This document shows, one piece after another, positions 1 to 7,985 of a stretch of DNA of 23,709 nt; the stretch's first letter is position 1, and every line of letters starts with the position of its first letter. Source of the stretch: Candidatus Dadabacteria bacterium (GTDB taxonomy: Bacteria; Desulfobacterota_D; UBA1144; Nemesobacterales; JADFKM01); contig JADFKM010000031.1 in NCBI GenBank assembly GCA_022564935.1, positions 1-23,709 on the forward strand, read 5' to 3'. A program made the translations under genes and the position numbers. A model generated the notes under the pieces. That model had not been told where the DNA came from and did no database searches. It saw only the letters and a list, made by a program, of their open reading frames with translations.

Positions 1-70
1 ATTGAATGAAAGTCATTATTACACTTGAATCGGTTTATATTCATCAGCGAAGCTCCACCGCTCAGATAAT

Positions 71-1081
71 ATGTCGGCCTGGAAATCCCTTCTCGGTTTC
101 GCTTATCAATTATGGGGTGTTAGAATGGTTCCAGGAACTAACTTCAATAACAAGGTTTTTTCATTGGCAGCCCGGAAACTGAAGAACGAATTCAGCTGGT
201 CTTCAACTAGACACGTCATATTCACCGAATGCAGAAGGAAGTATTACTACCACTACTACGGCTCGTGGGGGGGGTGGGAAAAAAGCTCCGACGATCTCTC
301 AAGGGAGCTATATGTCCTTAAGGGGCTTGTTAACCGTCACGGCTGGGTCGGTGCTCTTGTAAATAGGGAGATAAAAAGGGTGTTAAATGAGTTGAGGTCG
401 ACAGGCAAGGTTAAACCCCTGGCGGTTTCGACTTCAAGATTGAGCCAGTATATGCGGACCGAATGGAGACTCTCGAAGTCCTTGAAGTGTAGAGGGAAGT
501 CTAAAAGCACACTGCTATACGAGCATGAATACGGCGTTGAGGTAGAGCAAGAGCAGTGGAGGGAGGCGCACGAGCGCGCCATGACGTGTATACGGAACTT
601 TCACTCTTCACGCACGCTCGGTTATTTAATGAGCTCCCGTGACTACGAAATCCTTGTCATTGAGAAGGAAAAGCCGGTGTTTTTCCCCATCAAAGGCACC
701 AAGGCGTATGTGAACGTTCCCTTTGCGTTCAAACGCTCCGGTGGGAAAACCGTCATAGTTGAATGGAACACGGGGGAAAACAGTCCCGAGCCGTTGAAGT
801 CGTTATGCCGGGTCATCTACATGGGGGAAAAATATGATCTCGATCCGCATAATATCTCTATAAGGGAATGCAAACTCCTTTATAACACCGAGGAAGAACT
901 GACATTTAACCTCAGAGAGTTGCAGGCGGCTCGGGAGGAGATTGAGGCGAGCATACAGGAGATGAAGGTGCTGTTGTCCGAGGAGGAAACTAACACTGCC
1001 TCAATTGAGAATTTCCCTAAAACCGACGACCTCTCCATGTGCGAGCGATGCAACTTTTATAAATCGTGCTCAAAGACCTGA
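71..1081 (+). CDS. PD-(D/E)XK nuclease-fold protein, Fe-S cysteines kept, catalytic motif degenerate
   Basis: A 336-residue protein of the Cas4/AddB-like PD-(D/E)XK type. The N-terminal block SSTRHVIFTECRRKYYYHYY (residues 44-63) and GGW (67-69) are typical of this group. C54 plus C324, C327 and C333 (CERCNFYKSC) give the 1+3 cysteine pattern that binds a 4Fe-4S cluster in Cas4 and AddB. The nuclease core would lie near residues 195-236. There the usual metal-binding Asp is not found in AYVNVPFAF (212-220), and the usual D-x-K is E231-W-N233 followed by TG. So the fold and cluster ligands look intact while the Asp and Lys of the active site are changed; I infer weak or no nuclease activity. 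A second in-frame ATG at 125 is possible, since the first 20 residues precede the family's usual start and no clear ribosome site is seen. No cas genes are nearby. Confidence 0.7.
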   Translation: MSAWKSLLGFAYQLWGVRMVPGTNFNNKVFSLAARKLKNEFSWSSTRHVIFTECRRKYYYHYYGSWGGWEKSSDDLSRELYVLKGLVNRHGWVGALVNREIKRVLNELRSTGKVKPLAVSTSRLSQYMRTEWRLSKSLKCRGKSKSTLLYEHEYGVEVEQEQWREAHERAMTCIRNFHSSRTLGYLMSSRDYEILVIEKEKPVFFPIKGTKAYVNVPFAFKRSGGKTVIVEWNTGENSPEPLKSLCRVIYMGEKYDLDPHNISIRECKLLYNTEEELTFNLRELQAAREEIEASIQEMKVLLSEEETNTASIENFPKTDDLSMCERCNFYKSCSKT

Positions 1082-1104
1082 TAAATTCTTCTTCGATCCC
1101 CGCT

Positions 1105-2088
1105 CTAATACGCTCCTTTTAGACGAATTGCGATGAAGGGCTCGTTTTGAAACTCCTTGCGCCTGTCATGCAGGAAAATAAAATCCGAGCCCCTCAAATA
1201 GAATCCCTCGAAGGCCCAGCCTCCGCTGAGATCGAGTACAAAAGAGTCGTTGAGGTCTGTGCCGAGACCCGCCTTGAGCCTGTTCTCAAAGAAAAACAGC
1301 CTGCCGTAGCCCAGTTCGTACAACGTGTGTTGGTACCTCTTATTTTTCCAATCTATACCTGCGTATAGCCATGACGAGGAAAATATCTCATAAGCAGTGA
1401 CGGCGCTTATTGTGTTAATGATGAAGTACGAAAGGCTGAAGGTAAGGTTCTCTACCGGGTTTAATTTAATATAGGAGTAGGGAAAACCTATCAGCGTCCG
1501 CAGAATATTGCTCCGCCTGTATTCGTAAGCTACTCCTATATAAGGCACTTGACCCGGCAAATCGCCGCTGTCCGAATAGTTGTAATACAGCAAGATGGAG
1601 CCGTTCACGCCTCGTGAAAAACGGATGGCTCCGTCTGATAGAATGTTGATGTCGCGTGAGGTGTTTTCCTGAACGTGATCGGGGGGCCAGTAATTTAGGG
1701 TAACTCCTGCGATTACCTCGTCGATAACGAGGAGCTGCTCGTATGCAGCTTCGCCCGGAAGAAACAAGCGTCTCTTAACTAAAACGCCCCGTTTCTGTGT
1801 GCTTAATGACACGTCTGACCCGAAACGCTGAAAATTAAAGGGTGCTAAAAAGTGCTTTCCTCCTACGTTTCGCGCCGGCTTTGAGGTATTGAGGTTCTCT
1901 GTGAGGAAAGTGTTATAAAGGAAAACAAAGCTGGTGTCCCGTGAAGCGGCGAGCCGCTGCCCGTCGTAAAAAAACCCGTAGTTTTCGAGGGATAGCGAGT
2001 AGCCAGTGAATATCGCGGATAAAAGGGATACAATGAGGAGTAAACAGGCGATATAAGCGCAATTATAGCAACGATTATTTAACAACAT
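1105..2088 (-). CDS. Probable outer-membrane beta-barrel protein, function unknown
   Basis: This gene encodes 327 residues from the ATG at 2088, which has GAGGGGA five bases upstream; an ATG at 2118 adds 10 residues but lacks a ribosome site. The N-terminus has a basic/polar start, a hydrophobic stretch (CAYIACLLLIVSLLSAIF) and then a Sec-type exit region. The rest is rich in alternating aromatic and polar residues, with runs such as NLTFSLSYFI, WLYAGIDW, NRLKAGLGT and PFIAIRLKGAY at the C-terminus, as in a transmembrane beta-barrel. The GFPYSYIKLNP segment recalls DUF6268-type barrel proteins, but I cannot confirm that family. It is transcribed away from ggt, so the two share an upstream region. 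Function is not known. Confidence 0.6.
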   Translation of the reverse strand: MLLNNRCYNCAYIACLLLIVSLLSAIFTGYSLSLENYGFFYDGQRLAASRDTSFVFLYNTFLTENLNTSKPARNVGGKHFLAPFNFQRFGSDVSLSTQKRGVLVKRRLFLPGEAAYEQLLVIDEVIAGVTLNYWPPDHVQENTSRDINILSDGAIRFSRGVNGSILLYYNYSDSGDLPGQVPYIGVAYEYRRSNILRTLIGFPYSYIKLNPVENLTFSLSYFIINTISAVTAYEIFSSSWLYAGIDWKNKRYQHTLYELGYGRLFFFENRLKAGLGTDLNDSFVLDLSGGWAFEGFYLRGSDFIFLHDRRKEFQNEPFIAIRLKGAY

Positions 2089-2158
2089 TCTTCCCCTCTG
2101 TACCATATTTAACACCATAAGGGAGAAAAAATCAATTAATGTACTTTATGAAGTATGA

Positions 2159-2187
2159 TTGTTTATTATCAGTAATTGTTATATATT
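2159..2187 (+). promoter_or_regulatory. Candidate sigma70 promoter for ggt
   Basis: TTGTTT (2159-2164) and TATATT (2182-2187) are separated by 17 bases, about 78 bases before the ggt start, in an AT-rich divergent spacer. The match is partial, so this is a candidate only. Confidence 0.4.
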
Positions 2188-2264
2188 ATAGTTCTTGGAG
2201 CTGTGATTCCCGGTCTCCGTACAGCCACTTTATGTATAATTAAGACACTTACACGGAGCTTTTT

Positions 2265-4025
2265 ATGGTCTTAGCGTCTATTTATATACCGATTGCGTGT
2301 ATGTTGAAGACCACTACTCGAACTATCGCATTCAAAATTATTGCGGCGGTCATACTTCTATGCTTCATACAGCTTCCCTTGCCACTCCCCTCCTATGCCC
2401 GAGCCCCTGTTAAGGCGCAAAGGGCCATGGTGGTCACCTCCCACAGGCTCGCCTCGGAGGTGGGGCTGGGAGTGATGCGTGACGGGGGAAACGCAGTGGA
2501 CGCTGCAGTAGCCGCCGCATTCGCTCTCGCCGTGGTTCTGCCCTCGGCGGGAAACATAGGCGGCGGCGGTTTCATGTTATATATGGACACCGGCGGCAAG
2601 GCTACTACGTTCGATTTCAGGGAAAAGGCCCCAATGGGGGCCACAGCGGATATGTTCCTTGATTCAGTCGGTGGGATTAAAGACCGCTCGAATCACGAGG
2701 GGGGACTTTCCGTGGGCGTGCCGGGTACAGTTGCGGGACTATTGCTTGCCCGCGAGAGACTGGGCTCAAAGCCTCTAAGTCGGCTGATACAGCCTGCAAT
2801 AGAGCTTGCAGAAAATGGCTTTCCGGTCAGTTTTGCCCTGCATGCCGACATGAAAGCGTATGCAACAGAGTTTAAAAAATATCCCTCTACTGCGAAGGCG
2901 TTTCTTAAAAACGGAATGCATACATACCACCCGGGCGAAATATGGAAGCAGCCCGAGCTTGCAAATACCCTCCGGCTGATAAAGAAGCGGGGTAAGGAAG
3001 GCTTTTATACCGGCCGCAATGCGGAGCTTATCGTGAAGACGGTCGAAAAATACGGTGGAATTATCACCCTGGATGACCTGGCGTCGTATGAGGCTATAGA
3101 GCGGGAGCCGGTTCAAGGAACGTACAGGGGATACAGTATATACTCGATGGGCCCTCCCAGCTCGGGCGGCGTAGTATTGATCGAGATGCTGAATATCCTT
3201 GAGGGATACGACATCAAACAATTCGGACACAACTCAACTCTGTACATGCACGCGCTGACCGAAGCCATGAGACTCGCCTATCTAGACCGCGCTCGTTATA
3301 TGGGGGGTCCTGACTATAATCCCGCCCTGCACCTCGAAAAGCTGCTCTCCAAAGCCTACGCAAAAAAACTGCGCGGGAAAATCAGCTTGACAAGGGCCGG
3401 TGTGAGCGCCGTACTGGATGTGCGCTTTGTCACGGAGGGGCAACATACCACTCACATATCCGTGCTTGATCCTATGGGGAATGCGGTGTCCCTCACTTAC
3501 ACGATCGAGCGGCGCTACGGCTCTAAGATCGTAGTAGAGGGTGCGGGGTTTTTACTCAACAACGAGATGGGGGACTTCAACCCCGTGCCAGGCGAAACTA
3601 ACGAGAGCGGCAGGATTGGCACACCCCCCAACCTGGCAGCCCCAGGCAAGAGGATGCTCTCAAGCATGACTCCCACAATAGTGGCCAAGGACGGGAGCCC
3701 CATTCTTGTCGTGGGTACCCCCGGGGGCAGAACCATCATTAACACGGTGCTGCAGGTTATATTGAACGTCATCGATCACGGGATGAACATCGCCACGGCG
3801 GTGGAGGCGGGAAGATTCCATCATCAGTGGTTTCCCGACAGCACTTTTATCGAAAAATGGGCAACCACAATAGATTCACTCAAAATCTACAGGTCGCTCG
3901 GACACACGGTGGAGTTCTCCAAATTACAGGGTCAGGTCATGGCAATCCTCGTTGACCACAAGAGCGGCGTCATACAAGGAGCGGCGGACGGCAGAAGCCC
4001 CAATGGGGCCGCATTGGGGTATTGA
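2265..4025 (+). CDS. ggt: Gamma-glutamyltranspeptidase, exported
   Basis: This is a 586-residue N-terminal nucleophile hydrolase that cleaves gamma-glutamyl bonds of glutathione and related compounds, normally in the periplasm, after autocleavage into two subunits. A Sec signal is seen at about residues 15-47 (hydrophobic IAAVILLCFIQL, probable cut after A47). Family motifs are FDFREKAP with substrate-binding R119, MGPPSSGG (295-302), and the autocleavage site HTTH with nucleophile T395 and the second Thr T413 18 residues on, the same spacing as E. coli T391/T409. GTPGGRT follows in the small subunit. The residue after the TYT motif is E415 where many homologues have Asn, a tolerated variation. 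GGAG precedes the start; an in-frame ATG at 2301 would still keep the signal. The stop codon overlaps the next micro-ORF by one base. Confidence 0.93.
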   Translation: MVLASIYIPIACMLKTTTRTIAFKIIAAVILLCFIQLPLPLPSYARAPVKAQRAMVVTSHRLASEVGLGVMRDGGNAVDAAVAAAFALAVVLPSAGNIGGGGFMLYMDTGGKATTFDFREKAPMGATADMFLDSVGGIKDRSNHEGGLSVGVPGTVAGLLLARERLGSKPLSRLIQPAIELAENGFPVSFALHADMKAYATEFKKYPSTAKAFLKNGMHTYHPGEIWKQPELANTLRLIKKRGKEGFYTGRNAELIVKTVEKYGGIITLDDLASYEAIEREPVQGTYRGYSIYSMGPPSSGGVVLIEMLNILEGYDIKQFGHNSTLYMHALTEAMRLAYLDRARYMGGPDYNPALHLEKLLSKAYAKKLRGKISLTRAGVSAVLDVRFVTEGQHTTHISVLDPMGNAVSLTYTIERRYGSKIVVEGAGFLLNNEMGDFNPVPGETNESGRIGTPPNLAAPGKRMLSSMTPTIVAKDGSPILVVGTPGGRTIINTVLQVILNVIDHGMNIATAVEAGRFHHQWFPDSTFIEKWATTIDSLKIYRSLGHTVEFSKLQGQVMAILVDHKSGVIQGAADGRSPNGAALGY

Positions 4026-4105
4026 TGGTATTATTACTCGCAATATCCCTCGTAATATTCTTGGCAATATTCTTTTTTGATTCCCAGATGATAAAATATA
4101 GCTAG
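4025..4105 (+). CDS. Candidate 26-residue single-span membrane peptide
   Basis: A micro-ORF begins with an ATG that shares its A with the ggt TGA stop (TGATG) and ends with TAG directly followed by the ATG of the next gene. It would encode MVLLLAISLVIFLAIFFF followed by a short polar tail (DSQMIKYS): one uncharged hydrophobic helix. GGGG lies about six bases upstream of its ATG. The exact fit between two genes suggests translational coupling of ggt, this peptide and yihY. It may instead be chance AT-rich sequence, since ATT/TTT codons readily give hydrophobic residues. No family is recognised. Confidence 0.4.
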   Translation: MVLLLAISLVIFLAIFFFDSQMIKYS

Positions 4106-5476
4106 ATGTATAACTTACTTCGCAGAATTAATGAATATTTTGAAAAAGACCTTTGGGAGATGGACACCCGCGTCCTTGATTTTCCAAGGGCTTTTATGGT
4201 CAAGACCCTTCGCTTGGTCCACGCCTCCGCCCGGGAGTACAGGGAAAGCGAGCTGAACTTGAGGGCTATGAGTCTTGTTTACTCCACCCTGCTGGCTCTC
4301 GTGCCCCTGCTAGCGCTAAGCTTTTCCGTCCTGAAGGCGCTGGGTGTGCACAACCAGCTCGAGGGCGCCCTTGGGAAGTTCCTACTGCCCCTGGGGGATA
4401 AGGGCGTCGAATTAACTCAGAAGATACTGGAGTTCGTTGACAACATGAAGATAGGTGTGCTCAGTGCGATTGGTATCATAGTACTGATTTACACGGTAAT
4501 TTTGCTTATTCAGAAAATAGAGCATGCGTTCAATTACATCTGGAAGATCGAGAAACCGCGCAGCCTTACCAGGAGGTTCAGCGACTACATGAGCGTAGTT
4601 TTAACCGGCCCGGTGCTGATCTTCTCTGCACTGGGTATCAAGGCTTTGTTCCTCAGCCACAGGTTCATTCAAAGTCTTCTAGAAATAAATATTCTAGGAA
4701 CAGCGTTCTATCTAATCGGGCAAACACTACCTTTTATATTCATCTGTTTGTCGTTTACTTTCATAATTATATTTGTTCCCAACACCAAAGTGAGATTCCG
4801 CTCCGCCTTGGTCGGCGGCCTGGTCTCGGGCATCAGCTGGCAGGTCGCCGCATGGATATTTTCCTCAGTTGTGATCAACTCTCCAAAGTATATAGCCATC
4901 TATTCCAGCTTTGCGGTACTCTTCTTGTTCGTCTTCTGGCTGTATTTGAACTGGCTTATCGTGCTTATAGGGGCCGAAGTGGCGTTCTGTCACCAGAACC
5001 TCGACTACCTTGCCATGAAGAAGGACGTTCTGGAGATCACGAACAGGTTCAGGGAGAAGTTATCTTTTGCGGTGATGTATCTGATCGGCTACAACTTTTA
5101 CCACGATAAGGAAAAGCTGACGGTAAACTCGCTCTCATCAATCCTGGGACTCCCCGCAGGCCCCGTGCACAAAGTTGTTTCGCAGCTTGAGAGCGTAAAA
5201 CTCCTTCAGGAAACTGCCGACGACCCACCGACATATGTGCCCTCTAGGGCGCTTGATTCCATAACACTCGGCGACGTCGCCAAGATGGTGCGTACAAACG
5301 ACGTCAACGGACGCGGGGTGGAGAGCAGGATCAGCGCTCCTGCGGAGGTGGATCAGGTCGTTGAAACGATTGACAGCGCTATCGAGCAGTCCCTTGCCAA
5401 TCAGACGATCCAGAGTCTCATTGTCTCTTCGGATAAAGGAGTTGAGGCGTTTCGAGCCTCGCAATCTGAAGACTAG
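4106..5476 (+). CDS. YihY/BrkB-family inner-membrane protein with C-terminal winged-helix domain
   Basis: This is a 456-residue protein. Residues about 40-300 form the YihY/UPF0761 (historically BrkB) membrane domain: the entry motif LRAMSLVYSTLLALVPLLAL (52-71), several further hydrophobic helices, FVPNTKVRFRSALVGGLVSG (223-242) and the closing span LYLNWLIVLIGAEVAF (279-294). Residues about 318-395 look like an Rrf2-type winged helix, with TVNSLSSILGLPAGPVHKVV as the likely helix-turn-helix; this extension is known in a subset of the family and its role is not established. The family was once called ribonuclease BN by mistake. The start directly follows the TAG of the micro-ORF, and no Shine-Dalgarno is visible, which fits coupled translation. 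It ends four bases from the convergent cdsA stop. Confidence 0.88.
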   Translation: MYNLLRRINEYFEKDLWEMDTRVLDFPRAFMVKTLRLVHASAREYRESELNLRAMSLVYSTLLALVPLLALSFSVLKALGVHNQLEGALGKFLLPLGDKGVELTQKILEFVDNMKIGVLSAIGIIVLIYTVILLIQKIEHAFNYIWKIEKPRSLTRRFSDYMSVVLTGPVLIFSALGIKALFLSHRFIQSLLEINILGTAFYLIGQTLPFIFICLSFTFIIIFVPNTKVRFRSALVGGLVSGISWQVAAWIFSSVVINSPKYIAIYSSFAVLFLFVFWLYLNWLIVLIGAEVAFCHQNLDYLAMKKDVLEITNRFREKLSFAVMYLIGYNFYHDKEKLTVNSLSSILGLPAGPVHKVVSQLESVKLLQETADDPPTYVPSRALDSITLGDVAKMVRTNDVNGRGVESRISAPAEVDQVVETIDSAIEQSLANQTIQSLIVSSDKGVEAFRASQSED

Positions 5477-5480
5477 ACGC

Positions 5481-6356
5481 TTAAAAATGTTCTAGAATAA
5501 CGAGGAAATAGTACGACACAGGCAGTGTGAATATCATGCTGTCAGCCCTGTCGAGCGCCCCTCCGTGGCCCGGGATGAGGCGGCCTGAGTCCTTGGAGCC
5601 CGCGTCGCGCTTGATCAGTGACTCTATCAGGTCGCCTAAAACGGCGGTGCAACCGATAAGCAGACCCCACAGCAGAGCCAGGTAAGCGGGAAAGGGCGTT
5701 GCGAACAGGAAATTTATAACAGCGCCGCATACCCCCGACATCACAACTCCTCCCACGGTGCCCTTTATCGTCTTGCCGGGGCTTACCTCCGGGATGAGCT
5801 TAGTCCTGCCGAGCAGCTTGCCGGTGAAGTATGCGAAAGTGTCGTTCAGGGCAGTGCATGACACGACAAAAAAAACAAAGAAAAATCCCGGCTCGACAGC
5901 GCTTAGCTGATAAATCCATTTCTCAAGCAATGGTATTGACAGATGTGCGTCAACGCCCGGTATGCTGTCGAGTTTTCTCAGAAGAAGCGCGTGGCTCAAA
6001 AACCAGCCGATGTATATTACGCCGAATATGCTGAGGCCCAGCCTGTACATGGAGTGAACCACCTTGCCGCGGAGCACCTCGATTATAAACACTCCGAAAA
6101 GCGAAACCGTCAGCGCGATTGCGCCGTACTCATACCCCTGCCATGCTCCAAGAGCTATAAATATGCTCATCGTGGGCACGACAAGCCTGCTCTGCTCCAC
6201 TCCCTTGACCTTTACCAGCCTGTGAAGCTCCCTCGCGCAAAGAACTATCAGGGCGAGGGTCAAAATTAGGTACGCAGCCCCCCCTACATAGATGATGAGG
6301 TATACAAAGGGCACTACGAAGATAGCGCTCAGAACTCTTTTACTAAAATTGCTCAT
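5481..6356 (-). CDS. cdsA: Phosphatidate cytidylyltransferase (CDP-diglyceride synthase)
   Basis: This 291-residue integral membrane enzyme makes CDP-diacylglycerol from phosphatidic acid and CTP, the branch point of phospholipid synthesis. About eight hydrophobic helices are visible. Conserved blocks are NDTFAYFTGKLLGR (171-184), SPGKTIKGTVGG (192-203) and the family signature at 246-273, which includes KRDAGSKDSG, PGHGGALDR and the Asp pair D269/D272 that binds metal. Length is normal. It stands alone here, without the uppS, dxr or rseP neighbours common in other bacteria. It converges on yihY with a 4-base gap, so no separate terminator fits between them. No strong ribosome site precedes the ATG. 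Confidence 0.95.
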   Translation of the reverse strand: MSNFSKRVLSAIFVVPFVYLIIYVGGAAYLILTLALIVLCARELHRLVKVKGVEQSRLVVPTMSIFIALGAWQGYEYGAIALTVSLFGVFIIEVLRGKVVHSMYRLGLSIFGVIYIGWFLSHALLLRKLDSIPGVDAHLSIPLLEKWIYQLSAVEPGFFFVFFVVSCTALNDTFAYFTGKLLGRTKLIPEVSPGKTIKGTVGGVVMSGVCGAVINFLFATPFPAYLALLWGLLIGCTAVLGDLIESLIKRDAGSKDSGRLIPGHGGALDRADSMIFTLPVSYYFLVILEHF

Positions 6357-6470
6357 TGGAATTGAAACGATATACTTTCAAAGAAAATACCAGGTAAATA
6401 CCCGTTTCGGCAAATTGGAGGAGAGCTTATCAAAGCATCAGAGCCTGTATACACGCCCGGAGACGGCCCC

Positions 6471-7181
6471 ATGAGCGTAGCCGTGCTGGTTTCCGGCTCG
6501 GGCACCAACATGACGGCAATCGTGGAGGAGCAGCGGAGGATTGAGAAAAAGGGCGAGGAGCATTACGGGCGAATCGACTGCGTGTTCTCGAACGTCCCAG
6601 GCTGTGAGGGGGCGGTGAAAGCGGTGCAGTGGGGAATCCCCGTCGTGAGCATCAGCTCCAAGAGGTTCTTCGGGCTGCTGGGTAAAAGCCCCGACGACGA
6701 GCAAGCGCGGGACTACTACGATGCGGCGGCGTTTTCATTGATCGAGGGTGTCTGCACCCCTGATTTGATAGTCCTTGCGGGATACAGGCGCAGGCTCGGA
6801 GAACAAATCCACCGTCAATACAGCAACCGTATCGTCAACCTCTACCCGGGCGACACTACGAAAGATTATCTGGTAAGGGGTGTGGACGCCTCCGTGCAGG
6901 CGCTTCGTAAGGGGGAAGACTCCATACGCGCCACTGTTTTCTTCGGGCGATATGACATACGCTTCGGCCCTGCCCTCGTGCAGTCCAAGCCCGTCTCGCT
7001 TGCGGGGTTTGCCGAGGAAGACACGACTCAGATGGCTGAGAAGATTCGCAGTGAGGCGGAGTGGGTGATTTATCCCTACGCCGTGCACGAGCTGATCGCC
7101 AAAGGCAGGGTGGCTGTGGACGAAAATGAGGGGGTGTGGGTTGATGGTGCTAGGATGGGGAGAGGCGGGTATCGCTTATAA
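6471..7181 (+). CDS. PurN-fold formyltransferase-like protein, catalytic residues altered
   Basis: This 236-residue protein has the formyltransferase N-domain fold of PurN. LVSGSGTNMTAIVEE (6-20) is the phosphate-binding start, DCVFSNVPG (36-44) and DLIVLAGYRRRLG (98-110) are core strands, and NRIVNLYPG (119-127) is the active-site strand. Aligned by eye to E. coli PurN (N106, H108, D144), N123 is kept but H108 is replaced by Y125 and D144 by R164 (YDIRFGP). Two of three catalytic residues are therefore missing, so I do not call it PurN. It may bind a related phosphoribosyl substrate or a folate without the standard transfer. GGAG lies nine bases before the ATG. purD is in the window but 15 kb away and on the other strand. 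Confidence 0.72.
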   Translation: MSVAVLVSGSGTNMTAIVEEQRRIEKKGEEHYGRIDCVFSNVPGCEGAVKAVQWGIPVVSISSKRFFGLLGKSPDDEQARDYYDAAAFSLIEGVCTPDLIVLAGYRRRLGEQIHRQYSNRIVNLYPGDTTKDYLVRGVDASVQALRKGEDSIRATVFFGRYDIRFGPALVQSKPVSLAGFAEEDTTQMAEKIRSEAEWVIYPYAVHELIAKGRVAVDENEGVWVDGARMGRGGYRL

Positions 7182-7324
7182 GTAACCACACCTAATTTTT
7201 CCACAGTAACCAATACATTTTCTGCTCATCACTTTACTCATTAATGAATTAACCTTATAAATACGATAAGTTACCTAATTCTTAATTCCAAAGTGAACAA
7301 TTACCAATAGGTAAAAATATCCAC

Positions 7325-7357
7325 TTGACATTATCTTTTAGTTTTGAGATAATGTCA
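7325..7357 (+). promoter_or_regulatory. Strong sigma70-type promoter embedded in a perfect 11-bp inverted repeat
   Basis: TTGACA (7325-7330), 17 bases, GATAAT (7348-7353). The arms TGACATTATCT (7326-7336) and AGATAATGTCA (7347-7357) are perfect reverse complements around a 10-base centre, so the -35 lies mostly in one arm and the -10 wholly in the other. This is close to a consensus promoter for the cysteine-rich protein gene that follows. The symmetry suggests an operator for a dimeric regulator, or a cruciform or hairpin. Copies of TTACC followed by AAT/AATA-like bases occur at 7271, 7301 and 7370. Confidence 0.65.
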
Positions 7358-7447
7358 TAAAGGGATAGTTACCGAATAAATAAGGCGTGGACAAAGGAGT
7401 ATGTAATAGGAAACTTTAAACTAATACGAAGCGTTGCAATAACGGCG

Positions 7448-7906
7448 GTGTTATGTATGCTTGTGGTTATTACTTTATACACGCTTGGTTGTCATGATTG
7501 GTTTGTTGACGGTGACAACGACGGCGGCGAAGGAGAGTGTGAAGAAGGAGAGTGTAATTTGGTGAGAATTGTTGAGTTTGAAGATGTAGCTGATTGTATG
7601 CAATTAGAAGAAGATCTCGAATGCACGGATTCCTTTTTGGATGAAGATGGTTTTACATGCGTTCTTTTCTGCTGCCTATTTGAATGCCCTGAAGAATCCC
7701 CGAGCCCGTCACCGTCACCAACAACAACGCCGACAGCAACACCACCGGTATGCGTTCCAGAGCCTGAAATCTGTAATAACTTTATAGATGATGATTGCGA
7801 TAAGTTCATTGATTGCCATGACCCTGATTGTAAAAGGGATCCTGCATGCGCGCCTCCTCCACCCTCGAGCCCTTCACCGTCACCGTCACCGAAGCCGGTT
7901 TGTTAA
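7448..7906 (+). CDS. Cysteine-rich Ser-Pro-linker surface protein, probable lipoprotein, MopE-like motif
   Basis: The open frame from the GTG at 7448 gives 152 residues. A hydrophobic N-terminus ends in LYTLGC, a plausible but imperfect lipobox. Then come an acidic, Cys-rich region (about residues 20-80), a linker of SPSPSP/TTTPTATP type, the motif PEPEICNNFIDDDCD plus FIDCHDPDC, and a second Ser-Pro tract with a terminal Cys. The CNN.IDDDCD...D pattern is the one found in MopE-like putative metal-binding repeats of deltaproteobacterial and other surface proteins. The start is uncertain: the frame is open upstream to 7361, an excellent AAGGAG (7394-7399) is far from the GTG, and the upstream codons add Lys and Arg that would make a better signal peptide. 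It lies behind the 7325 promoter. Function is unknown; surface attachment or metal binding is an inference. Confidence 0.65.
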   Translation: MLCMLVVITLYTLGCHDWFVDGDNDGGEGECEEGECNLVRIVEFEDVADCMQLEEDLECTDSFLDEDGFTCVLFCCLFECPEESPSPSPSPTTTPTATPPVCVPEPEICNNFIDDDCDKFIDCHDPDCKRDPACAPPPPSSPSPSPSPKPVC

Positions 7907-7909
7907 TAT

Positions 7910-7933
7910 TAGGCGCTTTGACATAAGCACCTA
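7910..7933 (+). terminator. Weak stem-loop after the cysteine-rich gene
   Basis: TAGGCGCTT (7910-7918) pairs with AAGCACCTA (7925-7933) with one mismatch, directly after the stop codon. No T-run follows, so an intrinsic terminator is doubtful. Confidence 0.25.
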
Positions 7934-7985
7934 TTGGTGAAAGAGTGCAAGGCGATTGCCTCCAACTTTTTCGAGGCTTTGAGAC

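Noticed and set aside
4852-5109. 85-codon plus-strand frame inside yihY
   Set aside because: It lies wholly within the confirmed yihY coding sequence in another frame and has no domain.
7684-7900. CCGTCA-type short repeats as a minisatellite
   Set aside because: They encode the Ser-Pro linkers of the surface protein and are explained by it.
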